Positions 24,401 through 32,632 of a stretch of 64,000 nt of DNA are shown here, one piece after another. The stretch is from contig CAJTPW010000001.1 of assembly GCA_910578465.1 (NCBI GenBank), positions 620,001 through 684,000 of the forward strand. The letters run 5' to 3'. A program made the translations under genes and the position numbers. Within the stretch, counting starts at the first letter, position 1; the number at the start of each line of letters is the position of its first letter. This stretch comes from an uncultured Vampirovibrio sp. GTDB taxonomy: Bacteria; Cyanobacteriota; Vampirovibrionia; Gastranaerophilales; Gastranaerophilaceae. The notes below the pieces were generated by a model that had not been told where the DNA came from, did not search any database, and was given only the letters and a program-made list of their open reading frames with translations.

Positions 24401-26200
24401 TTAAGCTGCTACATTGATGTCTTTTCTGTACGGATCTTTATTTACACCATCATCAGCTCTTAATGCTCTTTGATATAATGCTTCCATAGCTTTAATGCTT
24501 ACCTGTTTTGCGCTGTCAGCATCTGAATTGTTGAATTTGCTTGTTAAGTTTAAAAATTCTGTTCTGAATTCATCAACTGTACTTTCATCATTGTTTTCAC
24601 CAAGCTTGTGCTCTGCATTGTTGATTGCATCTTCGGTTTTATGTTTGTTTTCCTGGAATTGGATATTTGCACTTTTCCCTGCTGCTTCATCAAGAGACAC
24701 TGCAGTTCTTAATGTTGTCATCATAGCGCCTGCATTGTTTGTCATCTCATTGAGTTCATCTGTTCCGATTGTATAACCGTTGCTGATTCCGTTAAGCTTT
24801 TCGCCGCTTAATTTCAAAAATGAGCTTACTTCAAGGTTTTCAACATCGTTTGCCTGATAATAGCTGTTTAGTGCACTGTATGTTGAAATGAAATTGTCTA
24901 CGGCTTTGGAATTTTTTTGCATATCCTTTTTGCTTGTAATAATTGCACCTTTGCCGATAACTTTTGTGCTGGTTGCCTTGATTACATCTTGTACGATTGC
25001 TGTTTCAATTACTTCATCAAGTTTGTCTGCCGTTAATTCCTGGAAAGTTTCAACATCCAAGCCAAGACCGAAACCAAGGTCTTCATAAGTTACAAGTGCT
25101 TCAATCGCATCAAGTCTTTTTGCTGCTTCTTCCGGAGCGAAACCTGATTCTTCATACGCAGGTTGGAAAACTTCGGCGTTAAATTCACCTGTTGTCGGGT
25201 CTTGAGCTGCAATGCCGTCGCCAACTGCTTCCATAGTATCAACAGATACTTCACCGTTAGTAAGAATATCACCTAAGACTGCTGTTGCACCGTCAATTTG
25301 TTCCTGGCTGGGTTCTTCTGTAGTAGTTTCAGCAGGTGCAGCAGTTTCGGTTGTTGCAGCTTCATTTTGTGCTTGTTTTTCAGCTTCAGCTTTTTCGGCT
25401 GCTTCTGCCGCATAAGCTGCTTCAATTGCTTGTTCAAGCTGTTCTTTTGTTATTAAGCCCTGTTGATATTGTTCTTGAATTTCTTTTAAAGCTGCTTCCT
25501 GATTTGCTTTTATTTGTTCGTTATCTTCTTTGAATTCTGTTACACGGTCAATTCTTTCGTTGTTTTCATCAATTGTGCCGCCGTTTTCTGTAATTTGTTG
25601 TCTTCTTTCGTTATTAGCTTCTTGAAGCTCCTTCTTTTCTGCTTCTAATGCTGCCAGTTCGCTTCTAAGAGCATTAACATCAACTCCGTTACCGAAAATT
25701 CCTTTAACACCGTTAATTAAACCGCCTACAAAACCGCTGTTTTCTTTGATAAGATTGTTTAATTCGTTAATTCTGCCGTTAATCTGGCTGATACGACCGT
25801 TTGCGGTTCTGATTTGTTCGTTTAACTGTTTGTTTTCAGCTTTAAGAGTTTCATTTGTTTCATTTAAAGAAGTGATTAAATTTTCTTGGTTTTCAATTCT
25901 TGCTTCACAGTTTTCAATTGCTGTCTGTGTTGAAGCTTCGCTTTCTTTAAGCTGATCGTTATTGCCTTCAACAGCAGCTTTTTGTGCTGATAACTCAGCT
26001 GATGAAGTGCCTGTGCTCGGTGTAAATGTGTCGCCGCCTGTAGTTGCAACTGTATCTGTTGTAGTTGTTGCAGTTTCGCTTCCGCCAAATAAAGGTTCTT
26101 CCACAGGTGTTTGCTGGGCAGCAGGTGCGCTTTGTGCACCGCCTGCAGGCACTTGTGTCGTTTGAGGAATTATTTTATTGTTGATTGCATCTGTTGACAC
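24401..26200 (-). CDS. Large Thr/Glu-rich coiled-coil protein, unknown function
   Basis: 599 residues, not recognised and without signal peptide or membrane helix apart from a short G-rich stretch (about 155-170). A low-complexity Thr/Pro/Ala N-terminus (1-70) precedes a long coiled coil (about 75-275) rich in Glu, Asn and Gln. A second Thr/Ala/Pro/Glu linker (about 280-305) leads to a predicted globular helical C-terminal half. A first-position M-S-T-D-A-I-N start follows an AGGAGC site. It groups with the genes at 26390, 26913 and 48544 by acidic composition, absence of a Sec signal and a shared upstream element. A structural or surface protein exported by another route is possible; that is inference. 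Confidence 0.7.
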   Translation of the reverse strand: MSTDAINNKIIPQTTQVPAGGAQSAPAAQQTPVEEPLFGGSETATTTTDTVATTGGDTFTPSTGTSSAELSAQKAAVEGNNDQLKESEASTQTAIENCEARIENQENLITSLNETNETLKAENKQLNEQIRTANGRISQINGRINELNNLIKENSGFVGGLINGVKGIFGNGVDVNALRSELAALEAEKKELQEANNERRQQITENGGTIDENNERIDRVTEFKEDNEQIKANQEAALKEIQEQYQQGLITKEQLEQAIEAAYAAEAAEKAEAEKQAQNEAATTETAAPAETTTEEPSQEQIDGATAVLGDILTNGEVSVDTMEAVGDGIAAQDPTTGEFNAEVFQPAYEESGFAPEEAAKRLDAIEALVTYEDLGFGLGLDVETFQELTADKLDEVIETAIVQDVIKATSTKVIGKGAIITSKKDMQKNSKAVDNFISTYSALNSYYQANDVENLEVSSFLKLSGEKLNGISNGYTIGTDELNEMTNNAGAMMTTLRTAVSLDEAAGKSANIQFQENKHKTEDAINNAEHKLGENNDESTVDEFRTEFLNLTSKFNNSDADSAKQVSIKAMEALYQRALRADDGVNKDPYRKDINVAA

Positions 26201-26267
26201 TTTTGGTTGCTCCTGTTTTTTTACCTTTCATATATATAAAGTATATAAGAATTATCCAATTTCAATT

Positions 26268-26298
26268 TTTACAAAATCTGTTACATAACTTTACAAAA
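26268..26298 (-). promoter_or_regulatory. Tandem TTTTGTAAA element upstream of 26200
   Basis: Plus-strand TTTACAAAA at 26268-26276 and 26290-26298, with an imperfect GTTACATAA between (26280-26288), phased 12 and 10 bp, 68-98 nt upstream of the start. Confidence 0.5.
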
Positions 26299-26333
26299 AT
26301 TTGAAAATACTTACAGCTGGCAGGTTTCATAAA

Positions 26334-26361
26334 AAACAGGTGCTGTTTAAAACACCTGTTT
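26334..26361 (-). terminator. Terminator of the gene at 26390
   Basis: AAACAGGTG/CACCTGTTT stem; T run on the minus strand. Confidence 0.8.
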
Positions 26362-26389
26362 GAAAAATATTTATTTAATATTATATATT

Positions 26390-26767
26390 TTATTCCTGTG
26401 GATTTTTCTTATCAAAGAAATTATTTGCAAGTTCTTCAAATTGAGCCATTAATTCTTCTCTATCGTCACCTTTATTTTCACTGTCATCTTGTTTTGGTTC
26501 GTTTTCTGTTGTTTTGTTTGTTGGATTTATATCTTCGCTTTTGCCCTGCTCACTGAATTCCGATATATCCAAACTTTCGGTATCATCTACCAGAGAATTT
26601 GTATCAAGCATTGTGCTTTCATCGCTTTTTTGAATGGCGGATGCGCCTTGGGCTTCTTGTATTTCTTTTTGTTTATCATTTTGATTAATTTTCTCAGGAG
26701 CATTAATACTTCCTGCTTTTCCTGCTCCCTGATTAAAAGATAAATCAAAAGGGTTAATTCTGTTCAT
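26390..26767 (-). CDS. Small acidic low-complexity protein
   Basis: 125 residues, unrecognised. Start M-N-R-I-N-P-F-D-L-S-F-N-Q-G has the look of the tag leaders, but without F-R-G. The body is Asp/Glu/Ser/Asn/Gln-rich and likely disordered, ending in a short helix E-E-L-M-A-Q-F-E-E-L-A-N-N-F-F. No signal peptide. It has its own terminator and its own copy of the tandem TTTTGTAAA element 84-102 nt upstream, so it is transcribed separately from the large genes on either side but probably under the same control. It might act as a partner or chaperone of the larger proteins; that is speculation. Confidence 0.65.
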   Translation of the reverse strand: MNRINPFDLSFNQGAGKAGSINAPEKINQNDKQKEIQEAQGASAIQKSDESTMLDTNSLVDDTESLDISEFSEQGKSEDINPTNKTTENEPKQDDSENKGDDREELMAQFEELANNFFDKKNPQE

Positions 26768-26850
26768 TGTTTGCCACTTTTCCTTATTATTTTTCCACTT
26801 TATATATATCGGGTGATTATTCTTTTTTCTTAAGGTTTTAAGACTTGTTG

Positions 26851-26869
26851 TTTACAAAAATTCACAACA
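26851..26869 (-). promoter_or_regulatory. Tandem TTTTGTAAA element upstream of 26767
   Basis: Plus-strand TTTACAAAA (26851-26859) and imperfect TTCACAACA (26861-26869), period 10, 84-102 nt before the start. TTGTTGT/ACAACAA arms (26844-26850, 26864-26870) add a dyad around it. Confidence 0.45.
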
Positions 26870-26899
26870 AAAAGCAGGGCTTTTACACCCTGCTTTTTT
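26868..26899 (-). terminator. Terminator of the gene at 26913
   Basis: AAAAAGCAGGG...CCCTGCTTTTT stem with T run on the minus strand, 13 nt after the stop. Confidence 0.85.
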
Positions 26900-26912
26900 G
26901 ATTATTTAATCT

Positions 26913-29432
26913 TTAATCGTCTTTGCGTTTTTCTACATCATCACTGTCTTTTATAGTGGTGGATGTTTGATCCTGAACTATGTTTTCAACGGGTTTATTG
27001 TCGCCTCCGCTGCTGCTGCCGCCTGTTATATTGTTAACCGAACCGCCTGACGGAGCACTTGGAGGTGGCGGGGGCGCAGGAGTAAAGTTTTCTGCTTGAG
27101 CGGGGGGTTCTTCATTTGCTGCAGGAGGTGTGGTGACCACTGTATCCGTTTCCGTGCTTGATGTACCGTTGCTTGGTGGTGGTGGAGGAGGACAATCGCT
27201 CGGTATGGGTTCCGGCTCGGGCCCTGGAGCAGGAGGTTCGCTGCTCGGTATGGGTTCTGTAGATGGTGTCGGATCTTCAGGTTCTGTCACAGGCGGTCCG
27301 GGGTTAAAGCTCGGTGTGCTGCTTGGAGCACTTGAAGGTGTTGTACTTGGTTTTGTACTCGGAGTTGATGAGGGTTTGACACTTGGTGTGGTTGATGGTG
27401 TGCCTGACGGTTTTGTACTCGGAGTATTGCTCGGAGTATCGGAAGGTTTAATACTTGGCGTAGTAGAAGGCGTTTCCGATGGTTTGACACTGGGGGTTGT
27501 ACTTGGGGTCTCAGAAGGCTTAATGCTAGGAGTGGTTGATGGGGTCGGTTTAAACGGATCATCCGGAGTTTTGTCATTACTTGTGCTGTTGTTAGAATTT
27601 ACGGCTTTTGCCGTACCAAAGCGTACATAAGTTTCCGTAACATTGTATTTTACAGGTGTTCCGTCAGCATTTTTAAAGCGAATATTGCCTTTATCATCAT
27701 AGAAGTTGATACTTTTTGCAGCATCAAGGTTAACACTGCCATATTTTTCAAGGAAATCTTCAAGTTTTCCTTTGCCGTCACCGTCAACATCACCAAATTG
27801 ATTAATTAAATCGGCACGAACTTTTGCAGCTGCATCTTCATTTGAAAGACCTTCTTTTTTGGCCGCATCAAGCCCTTCTTGCATTTTTGCGAGCACTGCT
27901 TCATCTTTAATTTCATATGCACCGAACATTTGCAAAGTGCCGTTAATTTCCTGCGAAGCAGCAAATATCGCAGGGTTGTCTTTAATACTGTTCATCATAT
28001 AGGCTGTTGCCATACCTTGTGCGGCCTCATCTTTTATATTTGAAACCACTTCGCCCTTGTCGTTTAAAACATTCAAGGCAACGCCCGTTCTCGGGTCTTG
28101 GGAATATTTCAATATGTCTTCAAGATTTGCAACACTACCTGCAGTTTCTTTGCCGTCAAAAGTTGCCGCTAATTCAATTTTACCTGTAGCTTGTCCATCA
28201 ACGGGCGACAGTGGTGACAACTGATAAACAGCGCTTCCTGTAGTGTACGTGTATTCTTTACCGTCCTTTGCCGCAATACTGTTTACGAGAACATTATCAG
28301 GCAAATGTAAACCTTCAATATTGTTTGCTGCCAGAAGGGCTTCAACACGTGAATTATCGTTCGAATATTTTACCGCTTCATCTTTTGGAAGGCCGTTTAT
28401 AAAGGTTTCAATAGCTTTAGCGTTTTTTGGGTCGTTTGCAATTTGAAACGCTATTGTTTTAAGGGCATTTTCATAGTTTTTATCATTTTTATCAAGACCA
28501 TATTGCGCTGCAATGGCGTCGCTTACATTGGCATATTGATTTTCGCCTAATTCTTGTCCGTTATTCAGGATGTCAACTTTAGAATTTTGGGTGCTGTATT
28601 GTTTTTGTGCAACCTGCATATTTTCAGGAACATTGGCAGCGCCCTTCGGTGTCGGCAGATTGAAATCAGGGGCAATAACCTTAAATGCGGTTTGTTCGCC
28701 TTCTTTAAAGAGATTTGTGTTTAAAATTTGATCATAGCTTAAATCCTTAATGTTTTTGCCGCCGTTTAACTCGGATATTCTTGCAGCAAGTTCGGGATTA
28801 GATTGCAGGTATTCATCCACAAGATTATGCAAAACGCCTTCGGTATCTTTTAACCCGTTATTTTTAGCTATGTCGTTTAAAGCATAAGCGTTATTAATTA
28901 ATTCGCTTAATGTTGATCCCTGTTGAGGATTATTGGTTTTATTGACACCGGGAGCAGTGATTGTTTGTGTTGCACCGTTAGGATTTTTCGGGTCTATCTT
29001 TGAAGGGGAAATGGAAATGCTGGCATTAGGGTTTCCGCCGGTCAAATATATGTCTTGAATTGCAGTGTAGTCTTCTGCAGTATTGGCTGTTTTGAAGCCT
29101 TCTCCAAACTTATCCGCAATTGCATTGATGGCGCTTTTCATACTTGCAATTTGTGCTTTTCCAAGGTCTTTGACACCTTTATTTGATAAAAAAGTTTTCA
29201 CGTCATCATCGTTAATATCAAAGTCGTCAAAATCAACAAGACCGTCTTTTTCGAACTCCATCATAATATATTCGGCTTCTTTATTGTTTATGCCGTCCGA
29301 AAAATCTACTTTGCCCTGAAGTTTGCTTGCTTTAGCCATTTTTTCGAGTTTTGCGGCGTCAAGTTCCTTCGGGTTGATACTTTTTTTGCCGTCAAAATTC
29401 CAGTTCCCTGTTATTTTAAAACCGTCACTCAT
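26913..29432 (-). CDS. EF-hand protein with Pro-Ser-Thr repeat tail
   Basis: 839 residues from the ATG at 29432, which follows AAGGAG by six bases; a longer frame to 29501 has no such site. The N-terminal 80 residues contain EF-hand-like acidic loops (D-F-S-D-G-I-N-N-K-E and E-K-D-G-L-V-D-F-D-D-F). A canonical loop D-V-D-G-D-G-K-G-K-L-E-D-F lies near residue 545-557. Residues about 620-715 are a K-P-S-x-T-P-S-T-T-P-S repeat, followed by a Pro/Glu-rich and Gly/Ser tail. No signal peptide or sorting motif is seen. The Pro/Ser/Thr stalk looks like a surface or extracellular spacer, which is at odds with the lack of a Sec signal. Calcium binding is inferred from the loops. Confidence 0.7.
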   Translation of the reverse strand: MSDGFKITGNWNFDGKKSINPKELDAAKLEKMAKASKLQGKVDFSDGINNKEAEYIMMEFEKDGLVDFDDFDINDDDVKTFLSNKGVKDLGKAQIASMKSAINAIADKFGEGFKTANTAEDYTAIQDIYLTGGNPNASISISPSKIDPKNPNGATQTITAPGVNKTNNPQQGSTLSELINNAYALNDIAKNNGLKDTEGVLHNLVDEYLQSNPELAARISELNGGKNIKDLSYDQILNTNLFKEGEQTAFKVIAPDFNLPTPKGAANVPENMQVAQKQYSTQNSKVDILNNGQELGENQYANVSDAIAAQYGLDKNDKNYENALKTIAFQIANDPKNAKAIETFINGLPKDEAVKYSNDNSRVEALLAANNIEGLHLPDNVLVNSIAAKDGKEYTYTTGSAVYQLSPLSPVDGQATGKIELAATFDGKETAGSVANLEDILKYSQDPRTGVALNVLNDKGEVVSNIKDEAAQGMATAYMMNSIKDNPAIFAASQEINGTLQMFGAYEIKDEAVLAKMQEGLDAAKKEGLSNEDAAAKVRADLINQFGDVDGDGKGKLEDFLEKYGSVNLDAAKSINFYDDKGNIRFKNADGTPVKYNVTETYVRFGTAKAVNSNNSTSNDKTPDDPFKPTPSTTPSIKPSETPSTTPSVKPSETPSTTPSIKPSDTPSNTPSTKPSGTPSTTPSVKPSSTPSTKPSTTPSSAPSSTPSFNPGPPVTEPEDPTPSTEPIPSSEPPAPGPEPEPIPSDCPPPPPPSNGTSSTETDTVVTTPPAANEEPPAQAENFTPAPPPPPSAPSGGSVNNITGGSSSGGDNKPVENIVQDQTSTTIKDSDDVEKRKDD
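27290..27560 (-). repeat. Degenerate repeat encoding K-P-S-x-T-P-S units
   Basis: About 270 bp of related short units encode alternating P-S-[TV/I]-K-P-S-[EDGS]-T-P-S. The antisense frame also stays open here as a consequence and is not a gene. Unit number may vary between strains. Confidence 0.75.
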
Positions 29433-29555
29433 TTCTTGCTCCTTATTCTTTACTGTAAAACCAAAGGAAAATGCGGTTTTTCCACACCAATATTCCTTCA
29501 TATAATTTCTTTATCGTTTTCAGGTTTTATATTCTTTAGGAATTTTATATATAAA

Positions 29556-29574
29556 TTTACAAATTTTTACAAAA
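29556..29574 (-). promoter_or_regulatory. Tandem TTTTGTAAA element upstream of 29432
   Basis: Plus-strand TTTACAAAT (29556-29564) and TTTACAAAA (29566-29574), period 10, 124-142 nt before the start. On the minus strand the distal TTGTAA also sits 17 bp before TATAAA, so it could be a -35. Confidence 0.5.
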
Positions 29575-29669
29575 AATCTTAAGGCAGCGGCTTGAAATTT
29601 TATTCTTGTTTTATCTTTGATTTTGTTATAAATTTAATTTGATACCATTTTAAATTAGGAGTTATTTTT

Positions 29670-30626
29670 ATGGAAAGAAAACTAGTTGGAACCGGCGAAA
29701 TGTTTAAAAAAGCGCTTGCCGGCAAGTATGCAATCGGTGCTTACAACGTAAACAATATGGAAATTTTGCAAGGTATTGCAGAAGCTGCCGAAGAAACTCA
29801 ATCTCCGATTATTCTTCAAGTTTCAGCAGGTGCAAGAAAATATGCCAACCAAACTTATTTAATCAAATTGGTTGAAGCTGCTCTTGCTACAACTACGGTG
29901 CCTATCGCACTTCACTTGGACCACGGTGCTGATTTTGATATTTGCAAATCTTGTATCGATGGCGGTTTCTCATCAGTTATGATTGATGGAAGCAGATTCC
30001 CGCTTGAAGAAAACATTGCTTTAACAAAAAAAGTTGTTGAATATGCTCACGAACGCGGTGTTTCGGTTGAAGCCGAACTCGGTAAATTAGCTGGTGTTGA
30101 AGACGATGTTAAAGTTTCTGCAAAAGATTCAACATACACAGACCCTGAAGAAGCAGCAAGATTTATCAGAGAAACAGGCTGTGATTCATTGGCTGTTGCA
30201 ATCGGTACAAGCCACGGCGCTTACAAATTCAAAGGCGAAGCTAAACTTGACTTTGAAAGATTGGCTGAAATTAAAAAAGCCGTAAATGAAGTTGCAGGAT
30301 ATGACTTCCCGCTTGTATTGCACGGTTCATCATCAGTTCCAAAAGAATTTGTTGCAAAATGCAATAAATTTGGCGGAAATCTTCCCGATGCTCAAGGTGT
30401 TCCTGAAGATATGCTTGCTTATGCTTCTAAAAACGGTGTTGCAAAAATCAATATTGATACAGACTTAAGACTTGCTATGACATCAACAATCAGAGAATTC
30501 TTTGTTGAACATCCTGAAAAATTTGACCCAAGAGAATATATGGGCCCCGGCAGAACTGCTGTTAAAGAAATGGTTATCCATAAAATGAGAGATGTTTTAG
30601 GTACGGCAGGACACGCACAAGACTAA
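29670..30626 (+). CDS. fba: Class II fructose-bisphosphate aldolase
   Basis: 318 residues. The class II zinc aldolase motifs are in order: A-Y-N-V-N-N-M-E near the start, L-H-L-D-H-G (about residues 87-92) with catalytic Asp and zinc His, V-S-V-E-A-E-L-G, A-I-G-T-S-H-G-A-Y, and V-L-H-G-S-S-S-V-P with a further zinc His. A-K-I-N-I-D-T-D-L-R binds phosphate. It cleaves fructose 1,6-bisphosphate to glyceraldehyde 3-phosphate and dihydroxyacetone phosphate in glycolysis/gluconeogenesis. Codon use looks like that of a highly expressed gene (few rare codons). TTAGGAG precedes the ATG. Monocistronic with its own terminator. Confidence 0.95.
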   Translation: MERKLVGTGEMFKKALAGKYAIGAYNVNNMEILQGIAEAAEETQSPIILQVSAGARKYANQTYLIKLVEAALATTTVPIALHLDHGADFDICKSCIDGGFSSVMIDGSRFPLEENIALTKKVVEYAHERGVSVEAELGKLAGVEDDVKVSAKDSTYTDPEEAARFIRETGCDSLAVAIGTSHGAYKFKGEAKLDFERLAEIKKAVNEVAGYDFPLVLHGSSSVPKEFVAKCNKFGGNLPDAQGVPEDMLAYASKNGVAKINIDTDLRLAMTSTIREFFVEHPEKFDPREYMGPGRTAVKEMVIHKMRDVLGTAGHAQD

Positions 30627-30649
30627 CGGGTTTTAATTAAAACCTTATT

Positions 30650-30681
30650 AAATGAGCTCTTCTTTTGAGGAGCTCATTTTT
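30650..30681 (+). terminator. Terminator of fba
   Basis: AAATGAGCTC/GAGCTCATTT stem, then TTTAATT. Confidence 0.85.
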
Positions 30682-30815
30682 AATTGTCAATATGTTTTTA
30701 ATAAAATAAATAAAATTTTACTTTACTCAATATTTCGAGATTTTAGACATTCCCTTGTGGTATAAATAAATAAGTGAAGGACGGAAATATAGAAAAATCT
30801 TAAAGGGGAAGTTCA

Positions 30816-31328
30816 ATGAGTGAATACTTAAGCAAAGAAGAGATTAAACAATGGAGAAGTTCACTGGAAAAGATTACGCTTGAAGAGTATGCAAAGAGGC
30901 TCGGAAAAGTATTAAAAGAGGAAAAGCAAACACGAGATATTATTGATATAGTTCTGTCAAACAATAAAAAAGCAGACAACGCACCTGATTTTTCTTCAAA
31001 AATTTCTAACGTTAAACCAAAGCTTGCAGTTGTTTCTGCGGCGAAAAAATCTGTCGATATGCAAAATGCGACAATTAAAGAGCAAGGTTTGAATTCAGGT
31101 GCAAAAAAGCAATTTACGTTTAAAAAACCTCTTACACAAAGAGAACAGGTTGTTCTTGATTATTTTTTGGCAAATACGGAAAAGATTGTATATGCAAAAG
31201 AATTGGCTAAAATTTTAGATTTACCTACTGATTATGTTTATAAATATATTAAAAATTTGAGGGCAAAAATTACCGAAGATGTACTTCAAAATGCTGTTAA
31301 GGGCGGGTATAAACTTCTTGTACAATAA
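30816..31328 (+). CDS. Winged-helix protein without receiver domain
   Basis: 170 residues. The C-terminal about 65 residues (L-T-Q-R-E-Q-V-V-L-D-Y-F then Y-V-Y-K-Y-I-K-N-L-R-A-K-I and G-G-Y-K-L-L) match the OmpR/PhoB effector winged helix. The N-terminal about 100 residues are a polar helical region starting M-S-E-Y-L-S-K-E-E-I-K-Q-W, not a receiver. So it looks like a DNA-binding protein whose phosphorylatable half has been replaced. It is first in an operon with a soluble histidine kinase (16 nt) and a TPR membrane protein. Strong AAAGGGG site before the ATG. How it would receive a signal from the kinase is unclear. Confidence 0.7.
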   Translation: MSEYLSKEEIKQWRSSLEKITLEEYAKRLGKVLKEEKQTRDIIDIVLSNNKKADNAPDFSSKISNVKPKLAVVSAAKKSVDMQNATIKEQGLNSGAKKQFTFKKPLTQREQVVLDYFLANTEKIVYAKELAKILDLPTDYVYKYIKNLRAKITEDVLQNAVKGGYKLLVQ

Positions 31329-31344
31329 TCTTTTAAGTTTTTAA

Positions 31345-32613
31345 ATGACAATAAAATATCAAATTTTAAATAAGCTGTCGAATGCTATAAATAAGGATTA
31401 CTGTCTCCCTCAAGGAGACAGCTTTTATCAGGAGATGCTTAATGAAATAAATGCGGAGTTTTCTTGCGAAGCTTCGGGCGTTTATTTTCTGGATGATATT
31501 TCAATTTCAAAAAAAGCATTTCTATCAAAAGATAAAAATGTTGCAGATGTTTTTTCAAAGGAAAAACATTCAGAGCTTTTGAAAATGCTTAATTTAAAAA
31601 GCGAAAAAACTTTTGTGTTAAAAAAGCCTTGTGTTAAGCCGTTTTTGGAAGCAAATTTAAAATATGCGGAATATAATTTCTTATTTTCAAAGCTTTCAAT
31701 TAAAAATTCGATTTTCGGGTTTGTTTTCTTTGTCAAAAAAGAACCTTTCAGCGATGAGGAAATTGCTCTTTTAAACCTTTCTGTCAGCATTTATTCCTAT
31801 GTTATTAAAGACTTTGAGCTTAATAATGTTTTAAAATCCCAGCTTTCAATTTTACAAGATGCAATTTTGGAAAAAGAAGAAGCTTACAAAATAATTAAAA
31901 AACAGAATAATAAGTTGATTGAAGCAGATAATGCAAAAACAAGCTTTCTTGCAAACGTATCCCACGAATTAAGAACACCGCTTAATGCCATAATAGGTTT
32001 TTCGGATGTTCTTTTAAATCAAATCTTTGGAAAATTAAACAAAAAACAGGCGGAATATATCGGTGATATAAACCGTTCGTCCATTCACCTGCTTGGCCTG
32101 ATTAACAGCGTTTTGGATTTTTCTAAAATTGAATCAGGTTCAATGAAATTAAACCTTTCAAAATTTTATCCAAAAGATGCCGTAAATGAGGTTATCAATC
32201 TTTTGTCTTCACTTTTGGATGCAAAAGAAATCAGGATTATATATAACGACAGCTATAAGGAAGAATTAAATGCAGATTATCAGAAATTTCAGCAAATTCT
32301 TTTTAATTTAATAGGTAACGCAATAAAATTTTCAAAACAAAAGGGTGAAATTATTGTTAGAACAAAAAAAGACAGGGAATATTTTGTATTAGAGGTTGAA
32401 GATTTCGGTATCGGAATAGAAAAAAAGTATCATAACTTCATATTTAAAAAGTTCACACAAATTGATAATATATATACAAAAACCTCTGCCTCAACAGGTT
32501 TAGGGCTTGCAATCACAAAAGAATATGTTAGTTTGCACAACGGAAAAATCCATGTTGTATCAAAATTAGGCAGCGGGTCTACTTTTGTGGTAAAATTGAG
32601 CGACAACCGATAA
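31345..32613 (+). CDS. Soluble sensor histidine kinase
   Basis: 422 residues with no membrane helix. The first about 170 residues look like a GAF-type sensor domain (a-priori assignment from length and F-V-F-F-V-K-K-E-P-F-S type strands). A short coiled coil follows, then HisKA with H-box V-S-H-E-L-R-T-P-L-N-A-I-I-G-F-S-D (about residues 207-223). HATPase follows with N-L-I-G-N-A-I-K-F-S, V-E-D-F-G-I-G-I and T-G-L-G-L-A-I-T-K. Cytoplasmic. It sits between a receiver-less winged-helix gene and a TPR membrane protein, with no response regulator nearby, so its phosphate acceptor is elsewhere or non-standard. Confidence 0.88.
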   Translation: MTIKYQILNKLSNAINKDYCLPQGDSFYQEMLNEINAEFSCEASGVYFLDDISISKKAFLSKDKNVADVFSKEKHSELLKMLNLKSEKTFVLKKPCVKPFLEANLKYAEYNFLFSKLSIKNSIFGFVFFVKKEPFSDEEIALLNLSVSIYSYVIKDFELNNVLKSQLSILQDAILEKEEAYKIIKKQNNKLIEADNAKTSFLANVSHELRTPLNAIIGFSDVLLNQIFGKLNKKQAEYIGDINRSSIHLLGLINSVLDFSKIESGSMKLNLSKFYPKDAVNEVINLLSSLLDAKEIRIIYNDSYKEELNADYQKFQQILFNLIGNAIKFSKQKGEIIVRTKKDREYFVLEVEDFGIGIEKKYHNFIFKKFTQIDNIYTKTSASTGLGLAITKEYVSLHNGKIHVVSKLGSGSTFVVKLSDNR

Positions 32614-32632
32614 TTTAAGGGATAGAATAAAT

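Noticed and set aside
27130..27630. Long plus-strand frame rich in G-V-S-E-G-L repeats opposite the Pro-Ser-Thr region
   Set aside because: It is the antisense of the K-P-S-x-T-P-S repeat; the open frame is a by-product of the repeat's codon pattern, with no ribosome binding site or independent family features.
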